From NCBI RefSeq assembly GCF_019104725.1, contig NZ_JAHRXF010000003.1, forward strand, positions 62,001 to 126,000: a DNA stretch of 64,000 nt, in the 5' to 3' direction. Position numbers and translations under genes: made by a program. This DNA is from Streptomyces corallincola (GTDB lineage: Bacteria; Actinomycetota; Actinomycetes; Streptomycetales; Streptomycetaceae). Position 1 is the first letter of the stretch. Each line of letters opens with the position of its first letter. This document shows, piece after piece, positions 48,872-58,400 of the stretch. The notes under the pieces were generated by a model. It worked only from the letters and a program-made list of their open reading frames with translations, did not search any database and was not told the origin of the DNA.

Positions 48872-50455
48872 ATGACCGTTTTGGAAGAGACGACGGGTGA
48901 GCCCACGGACGCGCGCGGGCGGGTGGCCGAGCTGCACGACATCCGGGCGAAGGCCGTGGCCGGACCGGGTGAGAAGGCGACCGCGGCGCAGCACGCCAAG
49001 GGCAAGCTGACCGCACGGGAACGCATCGAGCTGCTCCTCGACGCGGGGTCCTTCCAGGAGGTCGAGCAGCTCCGGCGGCACCGCGCCACGGGCTTCGGCC
49101 TGGAGGCGAAGAAGCCGTACACCGACGGTGTCGTCACCGGCTGGGGCACGGTCGAGGGCCGCACGGTCTTCGTCTACGCCCACGACTTCCGCATCTTCGG
49201 CGGCGCCCTCGGCGAGGCCCACGCCGCCAAGATCCACAAGATCATGGACATGGCCATCGCGGCCGGTGCCCCGCTGGTCTCCCTCAACGACGGCGCCGGT
49301 GCCCGCATCCAGGAGGGTGTCTCCGCCCTCGCCGGGTACGGCGGCATCTTCCAGCGCAACACCCGCGCCTCCGGTGTCATCCCGCAGATCAGCGTGATGC
49401 TCGGCCCGTGCGCGGGCGGCGCGGCCTACAGCCCCGCCCTCACCGACTTCGTGTTCATGGTCCGCGAGACCTCGCAGATGTTCATCACCGGACCCGACGT
49501 CGTCAAGGCGGTCACCGGCGAGGAGATCAGCCAGAACGGCCTGGGCGGCGCCGACGTGCACGCCGAGACCTCCGGCGTCTGCCACTTCGCCTACGACGAC
49601 GAGGAGACCTGCATCGCGGAGGTGCGGTACCTCCTCTCGCTGCTCCCGCAGAACAACCGGGAGAACCCGCCGCGCACCGACTCCTCCGACCCCGTGGACC
49701 GGCGCGGCGAGTCCCTGCTCGACCTCGTCCCGGCCGACGGCAACCGCCCCTACGACATGGCCAAGGTCATCGAGGAGCTGGTGGACGACGGGGAGTACCT
49801 GGAGGTCCACGAGCGCTGGGCGCGGAACATCATCTGCGCGCTGGCCCGCCTGGACGGCCAGGTCGTCGGCATCGTCGCCAACCAGCCCCAGGTGCTGGCC
49901 GGTGTCCTCGACATCGAGGCCTCCGAGAAGGCGGCTCGCTTCGTCCAGATGTGCGACGCCTTCAACATCCCGATCGTCACCCTGCTCGACGTCCCCGGCT
50001 TCCTCCCCGGCGTGGACCAGGAGCACGGCGGCATCATCCGGCACGGCGCCAAGCTGCTCTACGCCTACTGCAACGCCACCGTGCCGCGCATCTCCCTGAT
50101 CCTGCGCAAGGCCTACGGCGGCGCCTACATCGTCATGGACTCCCAGTCCATCGGCGCCGACCTCACCTACGCCTGGCCCACCAACGAGATCGCCGTCATG
50201 GGCGCCGAGGGCGCGGCCAACGTCATCTTCCGCCGCCAGATCGCGGACGCCGAGGACCCCGAGGCGATGCGCCAGAAGATGGTCAAGGAGTACAAGGCCG
50301 AGCTGATGCACCCGTACTACGCGGCCGAACGCGGCCTCGTGGACGACGTCATCGACCCCGCCGAGACCCGCGAGGTGCTCGTCAAGTCCCTCGCCATGCT
50401 CCAGTCCAAGCACGCCGACCTGCCGTCCCGCAAGCACGGCAACCCCCCGCAGTAA
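48872..50455 (+). CDS. accB: Acyl-CoA carboxylase beta subunit (carboxyltransferase)
   Basis: A 527-residue carboxyltransferase that moves CO2 from biotin to acyl-CoA. It has the PccB/AccB two-crotonase-domain layout: GKLTARERIELLLDAGSF, GASLGE-type region HDFRIFGGALGEAHAAKI, LNDGAGARIQEGVSALAGYG, VPGFLPGVDQEHGGII and YGGAYIVMDSQSIGADL. Residue 420 is Ile in GAYIVMD; published S. coelicolor work has Ile420 in AccB and Asp at the matching site of propionyl-specific PccB. So this subunit should accept acetyl- as well as propionyl-CoA, supplying malonyl-CoA. The next gene encodes the epsilon partner; the biotinylated alpha subunit is elsewhere. Confidence 0.96.
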   Translation: MTVLEETTGEPTDARGRVAELHDIRAKAVAGPGEKATAAQHAKGKLTARERIELLLDAGSFQEVEQLRRHRATGFGLEAKKPYTDGVVTGWGTVEGRTVFVYAHDFRIFGGALGEAHAAKIHKIMDMAIAAGAPLVSLNDGAGARIQEGVSALAGYGGIFQRNTRASGVIPQISVMLGPCAGGAAYSPALTDFVFMVRETSQMFITGPDVVKAVTGEEISQNGLGGADVHAETSGVCHFAYDDEETCIAEVRYLLSLLPQNNRENPPRTDSSDPVDRRGESLLDLVPADGNRPYDMAKVIEELVDDGEYLEVHERWARNIICALARLDGQVVGIVANQPQVLAGVLDIEASEKAARFVQMCDAFNIPIVTLLDVPGFLPGVDQEHGGIIRHGAKLLYAYCNATVPRISLILRKAYGGAYIVMDSQSIGADLTYAWPTNEIAVMGAEGAANVIFRRQIADAEDPEAMRQKMVKEYKAELMHPYYAAERGLVDDVIDPAETREVLVKSLAMLQSKHADLPSRKHGNPPQ

Positions 50456-50478
50456 CCTCACCAGGAGACCGAAGCGCC

Positions 50479-50676
50479 ATGAGCACTCCCGACATCCGCG
50501 TCGAGAAGGGGCACGCCGCCCCGGAGGACATCGCCGCCATCACGGCCATCCTCCTGGCCCGCGCCGCCCACCGCCCCGCCGAGATCCCCCCCGGCCACCA
50601 CACCCGCCCGAAGGCGCGCTGGCGCCGACTGGAGCGCGAGCCGGGCTTCCGGGCCCCGCACAGCTGGCACGGCTGA
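50479..50676 (+). CDS. accE: Acyl-CoA carboxylase epsilon subunit
   Basis: A 65-residue small subunit unique to actinobacteria that stimulates the beta subunit's complex with the biotinylated alpha subunit. Typical features: IRVEKGHAAPEDIAAITAIL helix near the N-terminus, a middle of variable length and the basic/aromatic end ARWRRLEREPGFRAPHSWHG. AGGAGA precedes the ATG, 24 bp after accB, so the two are cotranscribed. Confidence 0.94.
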   Translation: MSTPDIRVEKGHAAPEDIAAITAILLARAAHRPAEIPPGHHTRPKARWRRLEREPGFRAPHSWHG

Positions 50677-50702
50677 GGGTTCGCTTCGCTGGATTCGGCT
50701 TG

Positions 50703-53585
50703 CTAGTCCGTGATGCGCACGTTGACGCCGGGGAATTGGAGCATCTGATGATCGTCGGGCAGTAGACAGCCCATGAGATGCAGATGCTTCACCGGTGGAG
50801 GCCTGAAATCGGGGGTCTGCAACCAGGCCACGATGTCGATGCCTTGCAGATCCAGCCATTCCGTCCGAGGCAGAGTGTTCAGGCCGAGCGGCAGAACATA
50901 CTGGTCAGCCCACAGCACCACCTGGTTGATTCCCTCGCGGAGACGCAGTTCTTTGAGGTCGGTGGTCTCGGTAACTCTGAGGACGAGCGCCTCCAGCTGA
51001 GGCAGCCGTTCCAGCGTGTCCAGCCCGATGAGTCCGTTCCACCACGCCAGGGACAGGACCGTCAGGGAGGGCAGCTCCGGCAACGCCTTGAGGTCGATCA
51101 TGGGGTAAGCGATGATGACGCGTTTCGCGGCGAACCGATGGAGCGCGGATAGCTGACCGGAGTGGCTCACTAGGATGTCGAGCTCCCCGAGCTGGACTCC
51201 TGAGAGGACCGTGTCGGCATACGCGTCCGCCGGGAAGTAGCGCCAGCTTGAAATGAGCTGAGCTATTACCGACTCCCGCTCGTCGCCCGCATACCCCGAC
51301 AGCACCTCCAGCGCCTCACGCCCCCCGATCATCGCCACCGTTTCCACGGTCCGCACTGCGGCCTTCTCCGAAAGCTCCCCGAGCGACCTCGGCATCTTGC
51401 GCAGCAGACTGGTTCCCACTGCCGCCAACCCCACCGGATCAGTGGCCCGCTGCGGCGGCAGTAGCGCGTCCACCGCCGAGTCCACCCGTTCCGCGAGCTC
51501 CCCCGACAACTCCGGCACCGTCTCCTGGCAGGAAGCCGCCAGCAGCCGCAGCTTGCGCGCATGGCGGGGCTCGCTCGACGCCCGGTCCAGAATGCCGCCC
51601 AGCAGCTCCTCCCGCTGAGGCCGGTTGACGTGACCGGCGGTCATGATGATCGTCTCGCGCCACAGGTCCAGATGCGCCCGCTCGACCAGATTCCCGATCC
51701 GGTCCTCAGCAGCCGCCTCCTCGGCCGCCAGGTACTCCTGAATGCTCCGGTGGACGAAGTCCAGCCGCCCCAGAGTGGGGGAGCGCAACACCCCGGAGCG
51801 CGCCCGGAGCTGCTCCAGCACCGCGGCCCCGTCGCCCTCCTCCAGGTGCCGCATCCCCGCCAGCTTGCGTCCGACGAAGCCCGCCGCCTGCTCCAGCGGG
51901 ATCTCACTGCGGTTGTTGTCGGAGAGCCGCCAGGCCAGGTCCCGCAGCAGCACCAGCTTGTCGCCGAGGCTGAGGCCGCTGCGCACCGCGCTGGGGACAT
52001 TGCGGTCGGCGTCCCGTTCGTGGACCAGGGTGTGCAGGGCGTTGCGGTACAACTCCATGCGGTCGCGCGGGAGTTGGCTGCCCCGGTTGAGGTGCATCGC
52101 GCAGAGCATCGCCGCCAGCAGCGGGGTGCCCGCCAGGGACTGGAGATGCGGCCGGTCCTTGAGGCTGGTCAGCAACGACTGTTCGTAGCGCGGGAGTTCC
52201 TCCACCGGGCAGGGCAGTTCCTCGCCCAGTTCGCGCACCGCCCGATGCCACTGGCGGACGAAGGCCGCCAGGTCGGGCGGGGTCATCCGGTCCAGGTGCA
52301 GCGCGGTGAACTCCTCGCGGCGCAGCCAGTCGGGACCGGCCGCCGCCGGACGCGAGGTCACCACCATGCGCACGTCCGGATACGCGGCCAGCAGCCCGCG
52401 CAGCCACTCGCGGACGCCCCGCCGCTCGGAATCGAGGAGTTCGTCCACGCCGTCGATCAGCAACAGCGCGTTGCCCTCGGCGAGTTGACGCTCCACCCAC
52501 GCCTTCGGCATGACCCCGGTGATCTGCCCGGCCACCGAGTCGAGCATCGCCTCCGGCTTTGGCATCCGGGCCCCGCTGTACTCCCGGAGCTTCACCAAGA
52601 GCGGGGTCAGGCCGTTCCACCCGGCCAGGTCACCGCTGAACGCGCCACGCGCGGCCGTCACCGCGAGCCAGCGCAGCAGGGTCGTCTTGCCGGACCCGGC
52701 CTCGCCGCGCAGCAGCACCCGCGAGGCACCGCCGAGCGCGGTCTCCACCCGCATCCCGGCGCCGTCGCCCCCGGCCGGTTCCCAGTCGCTCATCTCCGGG
52801 CGCGGTGACGGCAGCGGCGCCCGCCGGGCGGTGCCCCGGCGCGGGCGGCCGTCCCCGCCGGTCGCGCGGAGGCTGACGTACGCCACCGACAGGCGTATCT
52901 GCGCCGTCGCCCGGTCGGAGGTGCTGCGGAACAGCTCCAGCTCGTCCAGGCTGTCGCTGAGCAGTTCCAGATAGCGGCGCCGGAACTCGCCGTCCCGGTC
53001 GGCACCCTCCGGGGCGAACAGCGAGCGGTCCGGGAGCCGTTCGAGGACGCGGGCGATCTCCGCGCCGAGCGAGGTGGTCCGGGCGAGGAGTTCGGTGAGG
53101 GCCCGCTCCTCGAAGACGGGCAGACCCTGCACGATCCGTACGTAATACTCCACGCACTCCGCGAGCAGCATCTCGTGGAGACGGCTCTCCGCCTCGCCCA
53201 GCCCCACCGGCGGGCGGGTGGTCGCGGAGATCCGCCGGACCAGCTCCGCCGGGCGCACGTCCGCCCCGAGGAGTGCCGCGTCCGACAGGTCCGCCGCCGC
53301 GAACGTGTCGCACACCGCGTCGATCACGCTCAGCCGCCCGGACTCCTCCAGCCGGGCGAACTCCCGCTCCAGGAACGGCGCGAGCCGGTCGAGGACCGCG
53401 TCCGCGATCTCCTCGAACTGCCGCCGCACCCCCCGCTGGAAGCGGAGACCGGGGATACGCACCCCGATCAGCTCCGCCATGTCCATCCGGCGTTCCTGCT
53501 CCCGCCGTTTCCCCCCGAGCCACGTCTGCGCGGCGGCCTTCGCCACCGTCGTCCCCAGCCGCAGCGCCGCCACCTCGGCACTCAT
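50703..53585 (-). CDS. NACHT-LRR NTPase (bacterial NLR-like)
   Basis: A 960-residue STAND NTPase. The N-terminal ~280 residues form an actinobacterial helical region (GTTVAKAAAQTWLGGKRREQ start), followed by a NACHT domain with Walker A GEAGSGKTTLLRWLA (near 292), Walker B ALLLIDGVDELLD (near 372), the RMVVTSRPAA sensor region, and VHRSIQEYLAAEEA of the winged-helix part. A helical middle leads to LRR-like repeats (about 790-900: LPELPSLTVLSLAWWNG, LERLPQLEALVLRV). Bacterial NACHT proteins include anti-phage defence factors that sense phage molecules through the C-terminus. No separate effector gene is adjacent. The C-terminal ~200 codons are clearly lower in GC than the rest. Confidence 0.88.
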   Translation of the reverse strand: MSAEVAALRLGTTVAKAAAQTWLGGKRREQERRMDMAELIGVRIPGLRFQRGVRRQFEEIADAVLDRLAPFLEREFARLEESGRLSVIDAVCDTFAAADLSDAALLGADVRPAELVRRISATTRPPVGLGEAESRLHEMLLAECVEYYVRIVQGLPVFEERALTELLARTTSLGAEIARVLERLPDRSLFAPEGADRDGEFRRRYLELLSDSLDELELFRSTSDRATAQIRLSVAYVSLRATGGDGRPRRGTARRAPLPSPRPEMSDWEPAGGDGAGMRVETALGGASRVLLRGEAGSGKTTLLRWLAVTAARGAFSGDLAGWNGLTPLLVKLREYSGARMPKPEAMLDSVAGQITGVMPKAWVERQLAEGNALLLIDGVDELLDSERRGVREWLRGLLAAYPDVRMVVTSRPAAAGPDWLRREEFTALHLDRMTPPDLAAFVRQWHRAVRELGEELPCPVEELPRYEQSLLTSLKDRPHLQSLAGTPLLAAMLCAMHLNRGSQLPRDRMELYRNALHTLVHERDADRNVPSAVRSGLSLGDKLVLLRDLAWRLSDNNRSEIPLEQAAGFVGRKLAGMRHLEEGDGAAVLEQLRARSGVLRSPTLGRLDFVHRSIQEYLAAEEAAAEDRIGNLVERAHLDLWRETIIMTAGHVNRPQREELLGGILDRASSEPRHARKLRLLAASCQETVPELSGELAERVDSAVDALLPPQRATDPVGLAAVGTSLLRKMPRSLGELSEKAAVRTVETVAMIGGREALEVLSGYAGDERESVIAQLISSWRYFPADAYADTVLSGVQLGELDILVSHSGQLSALHRFAAKRVIIAYPMIDLKALPELPSLTVLSLAWWNGLIGLDTLERLPQLEALVLRVTETTDLKELRLREGINQVVLWADQYVLPLGLNTLPRTEWLDLQGIDIVAWLQTPDFRPPPVKHLHLMGCLLPDDHQMLQFPGVNVRITD

Positions 53586-53652
53586 CGCATCCCCCGCATC
53601 CCCCGCGCCCCTCGAAGCCGTGCCCGTCCAGTGTGGCAGGGGGGTACGACAA

Positions 53653-53683
53653 AGGGGCCCCCTCCGATGAGGAAAGGGCCCCT
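53653..53683 (-). terminator. Terminator after conservon cvn2
   Basis: AGGGGCCC (53653-53660) with GGGCCCCT (53676-53683). On the minus strand the stem is followed by TTTG, so it suits termination of the cvn2 operon before the NACHT gene. Confidence 0.7.
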
Positions 53684-53751
53684 CGTCACGTGAAACGCGG
53701 AATCAGCCGAACCGCGGACTCAGCCGGAACGGACTCGACAACCGGCCACCG

Positions 53752-54342
53752 CTAGCGCAGGCGGGCCATCAGCGCGTGCTCGACCAGCGTGATCAGCGCG
53801 GACTTGGCGTCCGCGCGGTGCCGGGCGTCCGTGGTGATGATCGGGGTGTCCGGGCCGATCTGGAGCGCCTCGCGCACCTCGTCGGGCTGGTAGGGCTGGT
53901 TGCCGTCGAAGCCGTTGAGGGCGATGACGAACGGCAGGCCGCTGTTCTCGAAGTAGTCCACGGCCGGGAAGCAGTCGGCCAGGCGGCGGGTGTCCACCAG
54001 GACGATCGCGCCGATCGCACCGCGCACGAGGTCGTCCCACATGAACCAGAAGCGGTCCTGGCCCGGCGTACCGAACAGGTACAGGATCAGGTCCTGGTCC
54101 AGCGTGATGCGGCCGAAGTCCATCGCCACCGTGGTGGTGGTCTTGTCACCGGTGTGGGTGAGGTCGTCGATGCCCGCGGACGCGGACGTCATGACGGCCT
54201 CGGTGCGCAGCGGGTTGATCTCCGAGACGGCGCCGACGAACGTGGTCTTGCCCACGCCGAAGCCACCCGCCACCACGATCTTCGCCGAGGTGGTGGAGCG
54301 ACTCTGAGAAACCGGCCCTCCGCTAGAGCTTGCGAAGTCCAC
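53752..54342 (-). CDS. cvnD2: Conservon GTPase CvnD (cvn2)
   Basis: A 196-residue small Ras/MglA-like GTPase. P-loop GGFGVGKTTFVGA, switch region TTTTVAMDFGRI, DxxG-equivalent LFGTPGQDRFWFMWDDLV, and base-recognition-like NGFDGNQ. It differs from the cvn1 copy by only a few residues plus a 5-residue N-terminal insertion. In S. coelicolor conservons CvnD associates with CvnA-CvnB-CvnC at the membrane, as in the cvn9 complex that affects differentiation. The GTG start lies inside the end of cvnC with a 20-bp overlap. Confidence 0.95.
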   Translation of the reverse strand: MDFASSSGGPVSQSRSTTSAKIVVAGGFGVGKTTFVGAVSEINPLRTEAVMTSASAGIDDLTHTGDKTTTTVAMDFGRITLDQDLILYLFGTPGQDRFWFMWDDLVRGAIGAIVLVDTRRLADCFPAVDYFENSGLPFVIALNGFDGNQPYQPDEVREALQIGPDTPIITTDARHRADAKSALITLVEHALMARLR

Positions 54343-54892
54343 TGAGCACCCTTTCGAGCAGTGTCACGTCTGGCTGGCCACCGGCGTTCTCGTCGCCGCC
54401 GGGCTGATGGATGGCGACCAGGCCCGCCTCCGCCAAGTCGGCGACGAGAATCCTGGCCACGCCGAGGGGGATCGTGAGCAGGGCCGAGATCTCGGCCACC
54501 GACTTGATCTCCCGGCACAGATTGCAGATCCGCTGATGCTCGGGCAACTGGCCCTGCATCTGGTGCGGAGCGGCGGTGGTGTGCACCAGCGCCTCGATGG
54601 CGAGCTGGTAGCGGGGGCGCGTCCGGCCGCCGGTCATGGCGTACGGACGCACCAGGGGGTTGTTCGCCGACGCGGCCGGCGCCGGTTCGGGTCGGCGCTG
54701 CGGCTGCACCGGCTGGATGCGCGGGGCAGGCGGCTGGTCGTACGGCGACGGGCCGGGGCCCTGCGGCGCGTACGGCTGCCGGTGGCTCGGTGCGGAGGGG
54801 AAGTTGTACCGGTTCGCCGAACCGTCGTGCGAGCCCTGCGCGGGTCCGTACGACCAGTCACCCGACGACGGACCGCCTGGGGGTGTTGCCAC
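54323..54892 (-). CDS. cvnC2: Conservon DUF742 protein CvnC (cvn2)
   Basis: 189 residues: a Pro/Gln-rich disordered N-terminal half and a C-terminal DUF742 domain (about 85-189) with LVRPYAMTGGRTRPRYQLAI, LCREIKSVAEISALL, LGVARILVADLAEAGLV and the ending LLERVLSGLRKL. It has a winged-helix-like pattern, but its biochemical role within the conservon complex is unknown. GTG at 54892 follows GGAGGAGGAGAGA, so the ATG further upstream (54961) is rejected. Overlaps cvnD. Confidence 0.94.
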   Translation of the reverse strand: MATPPGGPSSGDWSYGPAQGSHDGSANRYNFPSAPSHRQPYAPQGPGPSPYDQPPAPRIQPVQPQRRPEPAPAASANNPLVRPYAMTGGRTRPRYQLAIEALVHTTAAPHQMQGQLPEHQRICNLCREIKSVAEISALLTIPLGVARILVADLAEAGLVAIHQPGGDENAGGQPDVTLLERVLSGLRKL

Positions 54893-54988
54893 TCTCTCTC
54901 CTCCTCCGACTGCGCCGGGCACCCGTTCGTGTGGAGCCGCGTCCCGAAACCTTACGGCCACGGGACGCCAATTCGCACCGTTCGTCTG

Positions 54989-55411
54989 TCAGTTGAGAAG
55001 GCTGCCCTGGAGCTCCGCACGGAGATCCGGGGTCAGGACCGTACCGGCGCGGTCCACCAGAAGTGCCATCTCGTACCCGATGAGGCCGATGTCCGCCTCC
55101 GGGTGGGCCAGGACCGCGAGGGACGAGCCGTCGGAGATGGACATCAGGAAGAGGAATCCCCGCTCCATCTCCACAACGGTCTGGTTCACGCTGCCGCCCT
55201 CGAAGATGCGCGAGGCACCCGCGGTCAGGGACGTCAGACCGGACGCGACAGCGGCGAGCTGGTCGGCGCGGTCGCGCGGGAACCCCTCGGACATCGCCAG
55301 AAGGAGTCCGTCGGCGGAGACCACCACCGTGTGCGACACACCCGGTGTGTTGTCCACGAAGTTGGTGATCAACCAGTTCAGGTTCTGTGCCGCCTGGCTC
55401 ATCGGGCTCAC
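54989..55411 (-). CDS. cvnB2: Conservon roadblock/LC7 protein CvnB (cvn2)
   Basis: A 140-residue roadblock/LC7 protein, the family that includes the MglB GTPase-activating protein, so it probably tunes CvnD. Core: NLNWLITNFVDNTPGVSHTV, VVSADGLLLAMSEGFPRDRA, LTAGASRIFEGG and MERGFLFLMSISDGSSL. GTG at 55411 is preferred because AGGAG lies 7 bp upstream and the corresponding codon in cvn1 is TTG at almost the same spacing; the ATG three codons later (55402) is the alternative. Begins one base after the cvnA stop. Confidence 0.94.
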   Translation of the reverse strand: MSPMSQAAQNLNWLITNFVDNTPGVSHTVVVSADGLLLAMSEGFPRDRADQLAAVASGLTSLTAGASRIFEGGSVNQTVVEMERGFLFLMSISDGSSLAVLAHPEADIGLIGYEMALLVDRAGTVLTPDLRAELQGSLLN

Positions 55412-55412
55412 A

Positions 55413-58400
55413 CTAACGCTCCTGGTTGTAGGTGCTGTCAGACCCACCGGGGTGATTGCCGGTGGCCTGGCCGTTCGTTTCACTGCCCGCGCTGCGTCCG
55501 CGCTGGACGCCCTTGCGCAGGTTGCTCAGCCTGCCCCGCACGTCCTCCGGGGCACGGGAGATCTGCGGGCCTCCCTGCGGGGTGCTCTCGGCGGTCCCCT
55601 CGACCAGGTTGGCCTTGGGCACCCGCCTCGGCAGGCCGGAGGAGGTGACCCCGCCCGCCTTGGGCTTGCGCAGCGCCGACGCCTGCTGCCAGCGCTCGTC
55701 GTTCGCCGAACGCCAGCCGTTCTCGCCGTTCGCCGCCGGGGGGTTCCCCGGCTCCGGGGCCGTCGGCTCCGGCTGCGCGGGCGCCTCGGTGGCCGGAGCC
55801 TCCGTACCGCCCGGCGCACCGCCGCGGCGCGGAAGTCCGGCGCCGGTCAGCCCGTGCCCGGTGCGGGACGGACCCCCCGGACGCTCGAAGCCTACGCCGT
55901 TCGCCTCATCGGTGGCCGCGGGCTGCTGCCGCTGCGCCTGCTGGGGCTGCTGCGGCACCTGGGGCTCCGGCTGGGCCGTGTACGGCGCCTGGTAGCCGTT
56001 GTCCTGGTAGCCGTTCTGCGGCCAGTCGTCCTGGTAGCCGCCGCGGCTCTCGTACGAGCCGAAGGCGTCGGAGGCGGTGCCGTTGGCGGCGAAGCCGTCG
56101 TGCGCCGCCGCACCCGTGTGCTGGGAGCCGTCGCCCTCGCGCGGGTAGAACCCCGCGTCGTACCCGGCGGTCCCGAAACCGGTGTGCTGCTCGTCGTACG
56201 ACGGCTGCTGCCGGGGTTCCGCGTAGCCGCTTCGGGGCTGCTCCTGGAACTGCTGCTGCTCGGTGTATCCGGTGCCCGCGTCGAAGCCGGGGGCGGCCGT
56301 CTCGAAGCCGTCCTGGAACGCGGGCCGCTCCGCCGCGTCCTGCGGGCGGGGCCGGTCACCGGTCTCCAGGGCCGCCCGGCGCTCCTCGCGCATCAGGGAG
56401 CGGCCGACCGGGTCCAGGTCGCGCGCGTCGTCCGGCACCTCGTACTGCGAGTCGTCGAAGCCCAGCTCGGCCGCGGTGCGCAGCGGCGGCGGCTGGTGCG
56501 GCGTGAAGCTCTCACCCTGGAACTGCTGCTCCGGGATGATCTGCGAGACGGTGAACTCCTCGCGGTCCAGCGGCGTCGCGCCGCCACCGCCGTGCGTGAT
56601 CGCGTCGGGGAGCATGACCAGCGAGGTGGTGCCCGCCTGCTCGCCCGAGGGGCGCAGCTGCACCCGGATGCCGTGCCGGTCGGACAGCCGTCCGACCACG
56701 AACAGGCCCATGCGCTGGGAGATCGCGGCGTCCACGGTCGGCGGGTTGGCCAGCTTGTGGTTGATGTCCGCGAAGTCCTCGGCGGTCAGACCGATGCCCT
56801 TGTCGTGGATCTCGACCATCACCCGGCCGTCCGGCAGCCGGGTCGCGGTGACCTTGACCTTGGTCTGCGGCGACGAGAACGTGGTGGCGTTCTCCAGCAG
56901 CTCGGCCAGCAGGTGCACGAGGTCGGTCACGGCACGGCCGTGGATCTCGGCCTCCGGCACGCCCGACAGCTCGATGCGCTCGTACTGCTCCACCTCGGAG
57001 GAGGCGGCGCGCAGCACGTCCACCAGCGGAACCGGCTGGTCCCAGCGGCGGCCGGGCTCCTCACCGGCGAGGACCAGCAGGTTCTCGCCGTTGCGGCGCA
57101 TACGGGTGGCGAGGTGGTCCAGGCGGAACAGGTTCTCCAGCTGGTCCGGCTCGGCCTCGTTGTTCTCCAGTTCGGTGATCAGGGTCAGCTGGCCCTCGAT
57201 CAGCGACTGGTTGCGGCGCGAGAGGTTGGTGAAGATCGCGTTGATGTTGCCCCGCAGCAGCGCCTGCTCGGAGGCGAGCCGCACGGCCTCGCGGTGCACC
57301 TGGTCGAAGGCGCGGGCGACCTCGCCGATCTCGTCCTTGGTGGTGATCGGGATCGGCGCGACCCGGGTGTCCACCCGGCCGGGATCGGTGCGCGAGAGCT
57401 GATCGACCAGCATCGGCAGCCGCTGCTCGGCGATACCGAAGGCCGCGTTGCGCAGCCTGCGCATCGAGCGGCTCATCTGCCGGGCCACGGCACCGGCCAG
57501 GATGAACGCCAGCAGCAGCGCGACGACGACCGCGACACCGGTGATCAGCGCGGAGGTCCGGGCGTCACCGGCGATACCGGACGCCTCGTTCACCGCCTTG
57601 TCGGCGAGGTTCGACTCCAGCTGCCGGTACGCCTTGTACTTGAGCGTGTTGACCGCCCACCAGTTGTCCGCGCTGGTGCCCCGCGCGGCGAGCTGCTGCC
57701 GGGCGGCGAGGCCGGTGTCGGACAGCTGGGCCAGCTGGGAGATCATCGTGGTCGGGTTCGCGGGCGGCGGGACGTAGTTCGGGTCCTGCTCCTTGGCCTG
57801 CTTGGCCAGCGCGGCGCCCTCGGCCTTGATCCTCCGCTGCGAGTCGGCCAGCTTCCGCGAGTCGGCCTCGGTGCCGCCGCCGATGTACTCCTCCAGCGCG
57901 ATGCGCTCCAGGTAGGCGTACGAGGACAGCGAGACGCGCTGGGTCGCCAGGTTCGGGGCGTCCGGGCCGGGCTTGATCAGCAGGTGCATGCCGATGGAGC
58001 GCTCCAGCGACAGCGCGGCCTTGGTCAGCGAGATCGCGTAGACCGTACGGCCGTAGGAGGTGATGTTGCCGGTGCCCAGACCGAGTTCGTTGGCGAACTC
58101 CATCAGGGGGTGCGAGATCTCGACGTAGCCCTCTTCGGTCTGCACACCCGTGAGCTTCGGGGTGTACGCGGCCTGGCGGAGCTGCGCGAGCTGGGGCTCG
58201 ACGGCGCGGAACAGCTGGAGACGGCGTTTCAGCCCGGCGGTGTCGGGCATGTTCTTCGCGGCCTGGTCGAACGAATCCGCGGCCTGGTCGGTGGTCGCCC
58301 GTGCCTGGGTGACGACGTTCTTGTCCTTGCCGAGGAGGATCGGCGCGGCGGTCACGTCGCGCTCGGTCTCCAGGGCGTCGGCGTAGGTGAGCGCGGCGCG

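Noticed and set aside
53586-53751. Cotranscription of the NACHT gene with conservon cvn2
   Set aside because: A hairpin followed by a short T-run in the direction of transcription (53683-53653) separates them, and the NACHT gene has no overlap or tight spacing with cvnD2.
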